A stretch of 64,000 nt of DNA from Neostapfia colusana (Eukaryota; Streptophyta; Magnoliopsida; Poales; Poaceae), in contig JASWHV010000008.1 in the NCBI GenBank assembly GCA_030760725.1, positions 31,406,720 to 31,470,719 of the forward strand. Reading direction: 5' to 3'. Shown in pieces: positions 1 through 11,575 of the stretch. Each line of letters opens with the position of its first letter. Position 1 is the stretch's first letter. The notes under the pieces are model-generated. The model was not told the origin of the DNA. It did no database searches and saw only the letters and a program-made list of their open reading frames with translations. The translations under genes and the position numbers were made by a program.

Positions 1-1999
1 AGCTGCGGCTCGGATCCGGTGCGCTAGCGTGCAGTAACTCCGCAGACCACGGTGTGCCGATGCCTCAGCGCGCAACACGTGTTCCCGTGGCCCACCAGCA
101 GATTTAAACTTTTCCCCGATTTTCAGATTTCATTCAAACTTCAAATCCTCATAACTTGGGCTAGGAAACTCCAAATCGAGTGAACCAAATTTTTTTGGAT
201 TCAGCTCTCTGAGTAATTTCCAGCAAATAAAGTTTCACTTCATGAAAATCCTTATTGCTCCAGAATTAATTCCTCAAGTTTTAAAATGTTTGGAATTTTA
301 ACTGGAGAATCCCTTTGAGGAAAATTCTGAAATTTTTCTGGGATGTTCAACAAACTATCGCTGAACTACCATAAAAATTTCAGACCCATTTGAGCTCATT
401 TGATCCACCTAATGGTGTGATTAGTGAAACTGTTCCAGAGAAAATAGAAAATGTTCAGAAACATTTTCAGAATTTTCCCTGAAATTGTTTAGCTCATATC
501 TTTAGCTAGGAACCTTCAAATTAAGTGAGACCAACTCCATTAGAACCCTCTGAAAATCTAGTTTTCAGAAAGTCATGGCTTGTTCCATGAAAAATCCTAG
601 AACACCCTAAGAGTTCCAATTAAGGTCAAGGACATAATTAATTGTGGAGAGCTCAATTGAGCTTTGCTGCAACTAAAACTTGGCCAAGTCTCTGTTTAGG
701 TTGTATCCAAACCACAGTAAAAATTTCAGAGTCATTGAGTCTGTCTAGTGAGACTTAGAAGATTCACAAGTTTAATACTCAATTCAAATGCATTAAATTA
801 ATACATGTACTTCTTGTATCATGTAGTCGCTAAGGTCGAGAGGAACCCAAAGTCCTAGACTTCGTTACTCCGGAGGAGCAGCTAGCCTACGGCCAAGAGC
901 AGCAAGGCAAGCCCCGGTTTGCATTAACCTCCTTACAAACTTTTATTGTTTTGAGTACTTACTTGAGTATGATTACTTCTTGCATTGGCGTCTTGTTTGA
1001 AAACCCAATTGCATAGCCAAGAGAACCATGGGTTTGGGATTAGGATTGCAAACCCCATTAGCTACTGCAATGCTAAGATAGTGTAGGATTCGGTACAAGT
1101 CGAGTAGTTGGAACTACTTGCAAGTATAGGCTAGAGGCACTCGACTCGGGTAGAGATAGCACATGATACACATGGCAAGAAAAATGAGACCGAGCGGAGA
1201 GTAAGGGCAGTAGGACTTTGGGGCCTGTGTGCTATAGCTCAGCTTGTGTCGATTGAGGACCGAGCCGTGTGCGGGCCTGTTGAACAAGCTAGAACAGTAC
1301 CGAAGACCTACCGGCTATATGGGAACCGGGAAACTGATGTAACTCAGGGTAGCTGGGTATTTAGGCATTGCCCGTCGTTCAGAGGGTAGGTTGAGAGCTC
1401 GAGGTATGAATCGGCTGGCGGCCCTGAGATGCGCGTGCAGAGACCTCTTGCTCGGGACGATGGGACCGGTTCAATATTTGGCTGACGGGCGAAAGGTGGT
1501 TGCGTACGGCGTCCGTGATGGTTGTTGTAGGCAACATCGAGTACGAGTGTCCGTGATGGGTTATTCGGGTAACCCTGCAGGTATAAATCGATAATAATCG
1601 CCGTCCCTCGTTGTCAGTGAGTACCACTTGTTCACTGTACTGTGACGTAGAAAGAACAGGCTAGTTACATGTTAAAATGTTGCTGATTGAAAGATGGACT
1701 TTGATTGTTAATGATTTGTTGTAGGTTAGAGCTAATTAAAGTTCCTTTCAACTTTGGGAAAAGTACATGAGAGAAATGCGTTTCTTGTATGATTGTGGCT
1801 CTCTCATGTGTCTTAGCGTAAGGTTCTCCACAACCTGCTGCTAAAATTTGAAAGTAAGGTTCCACTAATTAGGCGAGTCCTTGCAACTTGTTTTATCTCC
1901 TGTACCTTTCACCCCTCATGTAGAAGTTCCATGTTTAGGAGAGACGGGTCAGTCTTGCTGAGCCTTCGTGCTCACTGCTCGTGTTTGAAGCTTTTGCAG

Positions 2000-2088
2000 G
2001 GTTCTATGAGGAAGGGACTCCCTAGGAGGAGATGGAACCCCAGGAGGGGAACCCTGTCGAGTGGGAGTCGTGCACGCCGCCGTGTTAG
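2000..2088 (+). other. LTR-embedded exon-like frame (5' LTR copy of A, broken)
   Basis: A splice-acceptor-like stretch ending TTTTGCAG precedes a short frame reading FYEEGTP, then a TAG stop, then EEMEPQEG and on to a second TAG at 2086-2088. The other three copies in this window lack the internal stop. An exon role is inferred from the acceptor and the conserved frame. Confidence 0.4.
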
Positions 2089-2209
2089 TGTGCGTGCGTG
2101 CTAGCAAGGACCTGTTCACAGGCTGAATGTGAACTTGATGCGTAGTCTACGCCCGTGAGTGTAGACTGAACATATTTTGTTGTAAAAATGTTCATAAACT
2201 CGTTTATGT

Positions 2210-2215
2210 AATAAA
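2210..2215 (+). terminator. Polyadenylation signal AATAAA in A 5' LTR
   Basis: AATAAA lies 102 bp before the LTR end. The same signal is at 27931-27936 in the 3' LTR. Its position fits the R/U5 region of the LTR. Confidence 0.5.
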
Positions 2216-2321
2216 ACTTTGCTTCCACTTTATGCCTTTGATGTGTGTTATCCGGTGCTGTGCAACGCAGCACCCCTCAGCGTGATCCTGGCTCGACAAG
2301 ACCGTGGGGTCGTGTCAGCGC

Positions 2322-2333
2322 TGGTATCAGAGC
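2322..2333 (+). other. Primer binding site of element A
   Basis: TGGTATCAGAGC begins four bases after the LTR end. This 12-mer is complementary to the 3' end of plant initiator tRNA-Met, the usual primer for these elements. Confidence 0.93.
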
Positions 2334-3813
2334 TCGCTTGAGGTTTAACGCACTACAAAGGTCATCTTTTTCAAAAATCCAGTGAGGAACGAGTTAGTAG
2401 CCCGTGTAAGGATGTTATTAGCGTATAGAAAGTGGCATACTAACCTATTTGATTTTGTCAGAAAATCGTGCATCTCGGGACGTGTATGTCTTGGGGGGTG
2501 CACGTAGGCGCTGTCCACCAGTGCGCACAAGCTGAAGGGTGGAGCCCCACGGGTGGCAGGTAACCCGACCCGCTTAAATATCATCTACGACTCTTCATGT
2601 CGTTTGGGGTATTCGAGCAACGTCTGTCCCTGGCGTGCATGGTGCAATTTGGGAGACCCCGTCACGTGGTCTGAAACGTGAACACGTAACTCAAGGCGTG
2701 TTTGGCTTGAGAACATCCGGGCGAGTGATGACGGCCGGGTGTATGAACTGTATGGATACCGGGCTCGGTGTGCAGCCGATTCTGATGATTGTTTGAGTTA
2801 CTGCAGGTATTCTAACCACGAAATGGTAGACGTGTATCATCCGTGTGTGAGTGACGTTTAGTGCCACTGAATTAACGAAGCCGGCTAAGTCCGGTATAGG
2901 TTTTTCTTTGTGAGGACGTAGTACCGACATGATCTGGTGACGCATCGACGTCACACCCCACTAAATGAACAACTTCATTGTAAAATTTGAAAGTTTTAAT
3001 CTGGAGCATTAAAACTTTGCTGTAACCTCTTCCCTTAATCAGGATATTCAAAGTTAACAAGTTTTCAACTTATAGGTTGCTAAGGACAGCGCACTCTGTT
3101 TTCAGCTGAATTAAGGCTGAAGTTAATCAGAGGTTAGAGGTTGAGTTCTTTCGACGTTGGGGTCATATGATACATTTCTGGAAAGCTTCGGAAAAGCTTT
3201 ACAACTTTCTGTTGATGTCCAGAGGTGTTTCAACTCTTAACCAATCAAAAAATGCAGTAGAGTTGAAACTGCCCAGAAAACAGGGCAGAGTAAACACTCT
3301 CTGTAAACTCTTTGTAAATTGAGTATAACTTCCAGCATAAAAATTTAAAAATAGAAAATGAGGTAGTTCTGGAAAGCTTATGAGATGGGTTACAACTTTG
3401 TAACAGAAAGTTTTGTCAGATTGGGAGCAGAATTAACTGGAATTCTTGGATCAATACAGTACCTAAAGCAGGGAGGTGTCCAATTTTATCCAGAAATTCT
3501 GTTAACTTTGACATCTCATAACTTTTGAACCAGGACAGATCTTAGGCCAAGCAAATACTTTCTTGAAAGCTATTGAAGTTAGCTTTAACTTTGATGTTGA
3601 GCTCCAGAATTTATTTTGCTTTAACATGGCCGAAATTAGGTTGAAATTGAAACTGATCAGGGCTGTCATGTTGAACAGCAGATCAGCAGTAAAATTTGCT
3701 TAAAATTTGGACCATGTTTCCAAGTTTATGGGTTCAATGATATGTATTATGTTATAACTCAATGGTTTACTGTTTAAATAAATATTTGACATTTCTCAAA
3801 TATATTTTTACAG
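2334..3813 (+). other. Leader between primer site and accessory ORF (A)
   Basis: About 1.5 kb with no long ORF. It is conserved with the leaders of B (19969-21445), F (about 52790-54304) and partly G. It holds donor-like sites (CAG/GTAACC near 2556 and CAG/GTATTC near 2804) and ends in an acceptor-like TTTTTACAG abutting the accessory ATG. It may act as a spliced leader, packaging region or both; this is inferred. Confidence 0.7.
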
Positions 3814-4758
3814 ATGAGAGCAGATAAACAGTTGGAGAACGGGTGGGTGGTGTCCCACTGTTCTCACCGCAGCGGCTATCCGGAAGCATTGAGGCAGATG
3901 CTTCAATATTTCGGGTACAACCAGATGCCGCAGTACTTCGCCAAGGAAAAAGGCAAGGAGGGGAACAAGACGTGGACAATCCATGTCGAAGTCCCTGCAG
4001 GACCTACGCCACCCGGTCGGATGCCGTTCACCGTCACGGTGAGAGGTAGACAACGGGAAGGGATGTGGCAAGTGGCAGCCCGTGACACCATGTCACGTTT
4101 CTGCCAACTACACGTGAAGGCTATGGAGGGCACTCTATACGCGCTCGTTCCGGTGGAGGGACGGGCTCATCATGTGTGGGAAGGGAGGTACCAGGAGGCA
4201 TCAGATCCGGGTTTCCCAAGGTACAACCCCGCGGAGGCAAACCTCAGCCTCCAGATGAGGGCGGGAAACGCCGTGATGGACAGCCAAGCTGTTCATACGG
4301 AGCATCTCGCCGCAAGGCTCAAGGAGAGCACAAGCCGTGGAGACCAGTTCGAGAGTGCCCACAGCGCACTCCGCAATGTGCTCCTTCCGATGATCAAGCG
4401 ACTGAATGAACAGCATAATCAGTTGCATCGTCTGAAGAAGCCGAAGAAGAAAAGCCGTGTCGACATCGCGGCGTTACCAGAGCTGGTGCAGACTTTAACC
4501 CAGCAATATGAGGACCTTACTCAAGAGTGGGACGACGCTATTGAGGAAGGGCAAGGCTGGGAAGAAGACTACAACCAGGTCATGGACGAGGTGCATGCAT
4601 TGCAGGACCTCGTACCTACGGTATTGGGCATACCGGTGGTCTTGGGTCTTCCGGCAATGGGTGAACCCGAGATGGGAGGAGAGGTGGTAGATCCGGAGCC
4701 ACCAGCAGAGGTACCGGAGGAGGATGACCCGCAGGAAGTCGAATTCTACTCCGAGTAG
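3814..4758 (+). CDS. Accessory ORF of element A (314 aa), unknown function
   Basis: An intact sense-strand ORF upstream of gag. Residues about 22-100 run from a helix (PEALRQMLQYF) through strands (WTIHVEV, FTVTVRG) to a helix (VAARDTMSRFCQLH), resembling in order a double-stranded RNA binding domain; this is only a pattern match. Residues about 145-266 are charged and heptad-like, probably coiled coil, with a basic patch KKPKKKSR near 209-215. The tail from about 276 is acidic and Pro/Glu rich. The same ORF occurs in B (19024-19968, same length) and G (59348-60343). It contains no protease, polymerase or integrase motif. The start follows a TTTTTACAG acceptor-like site with no gap. Similar extra ORFs are known in some grass Ty3/gypsy elements, but I cannot name a function. 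Confidence 0.85.
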   Translation: MRADKQLENGWVVSHCSHRSGYPEALRQMLQYFGYNQMPQYFAKEKGKEGNKTWTIHVEVPAGPTPPGRMPFTVTVRGRQREGMWQVAARDTMSRFCQLHVKAMEGTLYALVPVEGRAHHVWEGRYQEASDPGFPRYNPAEANLSLQMRAGNAVMDSQAVHTEHLAARLKESTSRGDQFESAHSALRNVLLPMIKRLNEQHNQLHRLKKPKKKSRVDIAALPELVQTLTQQYEDLTQEWDDAIEEGQGWEEDYNQVMDEVHALQDLVPTVLGIPVVLGLPAMGEPEMGGEVVDPEPPAEVPEEDDPQEVEFYSE

Positions 4759-5029
4759 GGGGTTACAGTTTCCAAGTAGGGCAGCTAGAGCAGTGTAACC
4801 CAACTTTTGTAACCGGTAACATGTCGTGTAGGCAGTAGCGTATGTATAGGTAATGATGACATGAGCACGGCTTCTCGGAGACCGAGAATAATGTATCTTG
4901 TATAAAGTTTATGCTTTATCAATATATGTGAATGGTGTGTAAATTATTCATGTGTCACTTCAATACCTACTGTTGCATATGGAATTTTAAGTATGACATG
5001 CGCTAATCGCTGCTGTTTTGAATTTCAGA
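4759..5029 (+). other. Spacer between accessory ORF and gag (A)
   Basis: About 270 bp without a coding frame. It ends in TTGAATTTCAG followed by AATG, so the gag ATG sits one base after a good splice-acceptor consensus. B has the same arrangement at 18752-19023. Confidence 0.6.
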
Positions 5030-8000
5030 ATGACTCGTACTCGTGCCAATCCGGACGTTGGGGGTACTAGCCAAGGGGGAGAGACCTCCCAACCGCCTGC
5101 CGAGGACTCCTCGGGACAGCAGCAGCAACAGCAACAGCAACAGCAAACACCGCCACTGCCAACGGTTACATTGGCCGAGATCGTGGCGGCAATGGCGGGT
5201 TCTCATCAGCAGCACACGGAATTGCTGCAAACCCTCATCGCCAATACGTCTCGCCCAGAGAGACGTCAAGACCGTGAGGAGCGTCAACAGAGCTCCTACT
5301 CCGACTTCCTAGCGACTCATCCCCCGGTATTCTCAAGGGCGGATGAACCTCCCGACGCGGACAACTGGCTCCGCGCAATAGAGATGAAGTTCGGGCTGCT
5401 CCAGATAAGTGAGCAGCACAAGACTCAGTTCACGGTCCAGCAGCTCCAAGGATCCGCGAGCGCATGGTGGGCAAACTTCTGTGTTTCACAGCCCACCGAC
5501 CGAGTTATGACCTGGGCGGAGTTCCGTACGGCCTTCAGGGCCTATCACATACCGCCGGGTCTGATGAAGCGGAAGACGTAGGAGTTTCTACACCTGCAGC
5601 AAGGGAGCCGGAACGCGCTGGAGTACTCCAGGGCATTCAACGATCTCGCGCTCTACGCGTCGTATCACGCAGATACCGACGAGAAGCGGCGGGACCACTT
5701 TTACCAGGGGCTTAACCCGCTCATGAAGGACAAGCTGGCGATGTTCAATCGCGGCAGTCTCAACGACATCATTGATGCTGCGATTGTCCAGGAGGACTCC
5801 GGCAAGGAGTTAGCGGCGGCGGAGAGAAAGCGAAGCGCGCCGCAAAGCAGCGGAGAGGGAGGCGGTCCCTGCCAGAAATTTCGGATGGTGAATCGCCCAC
5901 CATCGGGTCCACGCTGGCAACCACCCCAGAGGCCGATGCCGTTCCGCAGTCGGCCGTATTCTTCACCGGCATTCAGGCCAGCACTGCCAGCACCACCTCC
6001 ACAACAACAACAGCAGCAGCGGACGATGCAGCGTGCATATGCACCTCAGCAACGCATGCCGGGCTTTCGTCCCCCGAGCACCGCACAATCAACGGCCACA
6101 TGCTACAAATGTGGTCGGCCAGGACACTTCGCCAGCAGTTGTCCGGAGAGGCAAGGATGTGGAGTGGCACCGCAGTTTCCGGGGAGGAATCAGCCCCGGA
6201 ACCCTACAAATGCGTGGCGGGCAAACCCTAGGCCCGGCACTGTCCACCAGCTTGCCATAGAGGACGTGCCGGAGGGTGAGCCAATCCTTGCGGGTATGTT
6301 CCAACTCCACCAGCATCCCGCCATAGTACTATTTGATTCAGGCGCGACGCATAATTTTATTAGCCAAGCTTTCATTGCTAAACACAGCTTGCAAATACTA
6401 TCCACCGATGGTCCATATTTTATTTGTCCACCGGGTAGGAAGATTTCAGCAAGCGTAATGGTTTCCAAAGCACCATTATGCTTAGAGGGTAGGGTGTACC
6501 CCACGTCTCTCATAGTTGTAGAGGGACAGAAGGTCGATGTCATCTTAGGGATGTCGTGGTTAACCCACCACGGCGCTGTTTTAGACACCGCCCTTCGAAT
6601 CGTGCACTTGAACTCAGAAGTGCACGGATCACACTCCTTATTTCTGGACAGTCCAGAAATAAAACTTCCAAGTGTCTATCAATCCACAACCATCAGATTG
6701 GAAGATATTCCAGTGGTCCGAGAGTTTCCTGACGTGTTCCCGGATGATTTACCGGGGATGCTGCCCGATAGAGAGGTGGAGTTCAAGATTGAACTTGCAC
6801 CGGGAACCATGCCAATATCCCGAAAGCCATACAAGATGGCGCCCAAGGAGTTGGCTGAACTGAAGACTCAGCTCACGGACCTCCTGGAGAAGGGTTTTAT
6901 TAGGCCGAGCTCCTCGCCATGGGGCTGTTTGGCATTATTTGTAAAGAAGAAGGATGAGACGTTGCGACTTTGCGTGGACTATCGTCCATTAAATGCCGTA
7001 ACCATCAAAAACAAGTACCCCTTGCCACGGATCGACATGTTATTTGATCAGTTGGTCGAAGCAAAGATCTTTTCCAAGATGGACTTAAGATCCGAGTACC
7101 ATCAGATTAAGATAAGGGCTGAGGATATTCCGAAGACGGCTTTCTCGACGAGGTACGGACTTTATGAGTACCTGGTCATGTCCTTCAGCCTCACCAATGC
7201 TCCAGCTCACTTCATGTATTTAATGAACTCGGTTTTCATTCCGGAGCTGGACAAGTTTGTCGTGGTCTTCATCAACGACATCCTAGTATATTCCAAGTCG
7301 GAGGAAGATAACAAGAAGCATCTGCGTATAGTCTTGCAACGGATGCGGGATCACAAGCTATACGCGAAATTCAGCAAGTGCGAATTCTGGATATCGCAAG
7401 TGCCTTTCCTCGGGCATATCATCTCAGCGGAGGGTATCGCTGTGGACCCGAGCAAGATCACTCAAGTGCTGAATTGGAAATCCCCAAGAACTGTTCACGA
7501 GGAACGGAGTTTCCTCGGACTCGCGGGATATTATCGGAGGTTCATTCCGAACTTCTCGAAGATTGCCAAGCCGATGACGGAGCTGCTGAAGAAGGCTACC
7601 AAATATGTTTGGAGTCCGGCATGTGAAGCAGCATTTAAGGCTTTAGTCAAGCACCTAACATCAGCACCAGTTTTGGCGCAGCCAGACACAACAAAACCGT
7701 TCGATGTGTACTGCGATGCATCTGGCATTGGGCTCGGATGTGTGCTGATGCAAGACCGAAGAGTGGTCGCGTATGGATCACGGCAGCTTAGAAACCATGA
7801 GCAAAATTATCCAACTCACGACTTGGAGCTCGCTGCCGTGGTACTCGCACTCAAGATGTGGAGGCACTACCTACTCGGTAACCTTGTACATTTATATACC
7901 GACCACAAGAGCCTCAAGTACATATTCACTCAGAAGGAGTTGAACATGAGGCAGCGAAGATGGTTAGAATTGATAAAGGATTACGAAATAGAGATCCATT

Positions 8001-9588
8001 ATCATCCGGGCAAGGCAAACGTGGTGGCGGATGCGCTGAGCCACGAGTCGCATGTTAACAATCTGACCATCACACCATTGGAAGAGAGCGAGCCACCACT
8101 ACATGTGATTCCACAAGGAGCTCTCTACATCCTAGCTTTGATCCCCACCATCCATGAAGAAATAGCGGCAGCTCAGAAACATCACAAGGGCATGTCACAT
8201 TTGCGGAGGCGTGTAGACAGTGGGGAGCTGAAATGTTTCCGGAAGGACGTAGACGGCGTCCTATGGTTCAAGGACCGGATCGTCGTACCCCGTAACCCGG
8301 AGTTACGGAAGAAATTTTTTGATGAGGCTCACTTATCAAAATTTTTTATTCACCCCGGCAGCAACAAAATGTATCAAGAACTCAGAAGCAAGTTTTGGTG
8401 GACACGGATGAAGTGGGAGGTCGCAAAGTACGTGTCCGAGTGTGATACATGTCGAAGGGTGAAGGCGGATCATATGCGGAAACCGGGACTGCTACAACCA
8501 CTGGGCGTTCCTGCCTGGAAGTGGGAGGATGTGAGCATGGACTTCATCGTCGGTTTACCCACCACCTTTCAAAAACATGATTCTGTGTGGGTGATCGTCG
8601 GCCGGCTCACCAAAGTTGCCCATTTCATCCCGGTCAACACCAACTACAACGCCAAGAAGTATGCTGAACTGTACATCTCACGGATCCTATGCTTGTATGG
8701 CGTACCCTGTACCATCATATCGGACCGGGGCACTTTATTTGTGTCCCATTTTTGGGAGCAGCTACACGCTGCCTTGGGGACGAAGCTGATCCGTAGTTCA
8801 GCATACCACCCGCAGACGGATGGGCAAACCGAGCGGGTAAACCAAATCTTAGAAGATATGCTACGAGCTTGCGCTATCAACCACGGCAAGAATTGGGATG
8901 ATCACTTGCCGTTAGCCGAGTTCTCGTACAACAATGGGTACCAAGCCAGCATTAAGATGGCACCTTATGAGGCGCTATACGGGAGGAAATGCCGCACACC
9001 ACTGAATCGGTGTGAGTCTGGCGAAAGGGTCACCTTTAGGATTGACCTTGTCAACAACGTGGAAGAAAAGGTTCGGCTGATTCAAGGGAACCTAAAAGCC
9101 GCCCAATCCCGGCAAAACAGTATGCGGACCGGAGAAGACGCCCATTACAATTCGAAGTGGGGGATCACATATATCTACGTGTGTCTCCAATGAAAGGCGT
9201 AAACAGATTCGGGGTGAGAGGAAAGTTGGCACCCCGATTCATCGGTCCATTCCAGATTACCAAAAGATGTGGATCGGTAGCATACCGGCTGAAATTACCA
9301 GAAGCACTTTCCGGTGTACAAGACGTCTTTCACATTTCCCAGCTGAGGAAGTGTCTTAAGCTATCAACTACCGTTCAGCTGGAGGACATTGAAGAATTGC
9401 AACCGGATCTTACCTATCGAGAGGAACCAGTTCAGATCATTGACGAAAAGGCCCGAACCACACGCAACCACACGTTGTGGTTCTACAAAGTTCTATGGAG
9501 TAATCACTCCGTGGATGAAGCGACATGGGAGAGCGAAGGATTTCTTCGCGCTAACTACCCCGACTTTTTCACGTCTCATATCCGGTAA
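5030..9588 (+). pseudogene. gag-pol polyprotein of element A, disabled
   Basis: One long frame encodes gag (glutamine run near 5117-5150; DNWLRAIEMKF and AWWANF motifs), a zinc knuckle CYKCGRPGHFASSC, protease (LFDSGATHNF), reverse transcriptase, RNase H (CDASG, DLELAAV, YTDHK), integrase (HHCC region; D-D-E in SMDFI, SDRG, TERVN) and a chromodomain-like tail ending VDEATWESEGF. I start at ATG 5030, where B's gag also starts, not at an upstream TTG. Defects against B: TAG at 5579-5581 replacing a Gln codon in gag; AAC at 7274-7276, giving FIND instead of the catalytic FIDD; and a 1-bp deletion near 9114 that moves the last 140 codons to another frame (9157-9588). An inactive copy. Confidence 0.92.
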
Positions 9589-9644
9589 TTTTCTACCGTC
9601 CTTTCTCTCATTTTCACCTTATAATCTCGGGACGAGATTCTTTT

Positions 9645-9657
9645 AAGGGGGGAGGAA
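9645..9657 (+). other. Polypurine tract of element A
   Basis: AAGGGGGGAGGAA directly abuts the 3' LTR start TGTAAGGGCC. It primes plus-strand DNA synthesis in this element class. Confidence 0.9.
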
Positions 9658-10085
9658 TGTAAGGGCCTCAGTTTTTGGACACATATTTAAAGTGTTCATC
9701 ACCACACACACACCTCATTTGAAGAAAGTTGATGAACACATTTGAAGATCAAGTAACCACCATGAACATGCTCATTGGAGAATAAACTCACATATTGCAA
9801 AAGTGGTATTTCCCACATGTAATATATAGGGGCTGGGCATATGAAAAACTTCTACACATTGCTAGGAATGTCCATGCCAAGTTTCACCCAAATTCAAAAC
9901 CTTTTGAGGTCATTTTGGGCATAGCTAGAAAGAGGGCAGTTTGAAACTACATTCAAATTCAAACTGTTTTTATCCCATGAATTCAAAAGTGGGAGACATA
10001 TTCTTACTCAGCACATTTTTGTGAGCTCACACACAAATTTTCACTCCATTTGGAGTTGATCTTGACATGAGCTAAGTGGGGCAAA
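9658..10085 (+). repeat. 3' LTR of element A, first segment
   Basis: Starts TGTAAGGGCCTCAG after the polypurine tract and breaks off at 10085, where B begins. The sequence resumes at 24414: the join reads GAGCTAAGTGGGG then CAAATTCAAAC, matching uninterrupted sequence in B's LTR near 13690 (opposite strand). Confidence 0.93.
10081..10085. repeat. Target site duplication of element B (GCAAA, left copy)
   Basis: GCAAA at 10081-10085 is repeated exactly at 24414-24418, directly outside the TG...CA termini of B. Confidence 0.93.
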
Positions 10086-10315
10086 TGACACGACCCCATT
10101 GGTCCTGTCAAGCCAGGATTACGCTGAGGGGTGCTGCGTTGCACAGCACCGTATAACCCATGTCAAAGGTACAAAGCGGAAGCGGAAGTTTATTACATAA
10201 ACAGTTTTATGAACATGTTTACATCAAAATAAGTTTAGTCTACACTCACGGGCGTAGACTAAGCATCAAGTGCACGCTCAGCCCTTGAACGTGTCCTTGC
10301 TAGCACACACGCACA

Positions 10316-10404
10316 CTAACTCTGCGGCGTGCACGACTCCCACTCGACGGCGTTTCCCTCCTGGGGTTCCGTCTCCTCTTCGGGAGTCCCTTCCTCATAG
10401 AACC
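10316..10404 (-). other. LTR-embedded exon-like frame (B 3' LTR)
   Basis: After a TTTTGCAG acceptor-like site (minus strand) an open frame of 28 codons reads FYEEGTPEEETEPQEG and on to TAG at 10316-10318. Substitutions relative to the other copies keep the frame. Confidence 0.45.
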
Positions 10405-11469
10405 CTGCAAAAGCTTCAAACACAAGCAGTGAGCATGAAGGCTCAGCAAGTCTGACCCGTCTCACCTAAACATGGAACTTCTACATGAGGGTAATGGGTT
10501 ACATGAGGTAAAAATCAGTTGCAAGGACTCGCCTAATTAGTAGAACCTTACTTTCAAGTTTTAGCAGCAGGTTTGTGGAGAACCTTACGCTAAGGCACAT
10601 GGGAGAGCCGCAATCAAACAAGAACGCATTCCTCTCATGTACTTTGCCCAAAGTTGAAAAGAACTTTAGTTAGCTCTAAACTACAGCATATCATTAACAA
10701 TCAATGTCCTTCTTTCAATCAGCAACATTTTAACATGTGTCTAGCCTGTTTTTTCTACGTCACGGTACAGTGAACAAGTGGTACTCACTGACCGCGAGGG
10801 ACGGCGATTATAATCGATTTACACCTGCAGGGTTACCCGAACAACCCGTCACGTACGCCCGTACTCGATGTTGCCTACAACAACCATCATGGACGCCGTA
10901 CGCGACTACCTTTCACCCGTTAGCCAAATGTTGAACCGGTCCAATCGTCCCGAGCAAGAGGTCTCTGCACGAGCATTTCAGTGCCGCCAGCCGATTTACA
11001 CCTCGAGCTCTCAACCTACCCTCTGAACGACCAGCTATGCCTCAACACCCAGCTACCCGAGTTACATCGGTTTCCCGGTTCCCATATAGCCGGTAGGTCT
11101 TCGGTACTGTTCTAGCTTGTTCAACAGGCCCGCACATGGCTCGGTCCTCAATCGACACAAGCGGAGCTATAGCACACAGGCCCCAAAGTCCTGCTGCACT
11201 TACCCTCCGCTTGGTCTCATTTTTTTGCCATGTGTTTCATGTGCTATCACTACCCGAGTCGAGTGCCCCTAGCCTATGCTCGCGAGTAGTTCCAACTACT
11301 CCACTTGTACCGAATCCTAAACTAACTTAGCATTGCAGTAGCTAACGGGGTTTGCAATCCTAACCCCAACCCATGGTGTTCTTGGCTATGCAATTGGGTT
11401 TCCAAACAAGACTCTAATACAAAGAATAAAGTAAACAAGGATGTGCTCAAAACAATAAAAATTTGTAAA

Positions 11470-11575
11470 TGGTTAATGCAAACCGGAGCTTGCCTTGCTG
11501 CTCTTGGTCGTAGGCTAGCTGCTCCTCTGGAGTAACGAAGTCTAGGACTTCGGGTTCCTCCTCGACCTTAGCGAC
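11470..11575 (-). other. Second exon-like frame in B 3' LTR
   Basis: After an acceptor-like ...GATGTAG (minus strand) an open stretch reads KVEEEPEVLDFVTPEEQ and later QQGKLRFAL. It matches A's copy at 26549-26661. The copy in B's 5' LTR falls in the deleted segment. Its right-hand limit is not defined by a clear donor. Confidence 0.35.

Larger units (their letters stand above)
1..2317 (+). repeat. 5' LTR of element A (left part outside the window)
   Basis: This stretch aligns from its first base with about 25730-28038, the end of A's 3' LTR. It ends in GGGTCGTGTCA immediately before the primer binding site. A full LTR of this family is about 4.0 kb, so roughly 1.7 kb lies off the left edge. 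Apart from two small exon-like frames and a polyadenylation signal it has no coding content. Confidence 0.93.

Noticed and set aside
6190..6588. 132-codon minus-strand frame
   Set aside because: A shadow of A's gag-pol on the opposite strand.
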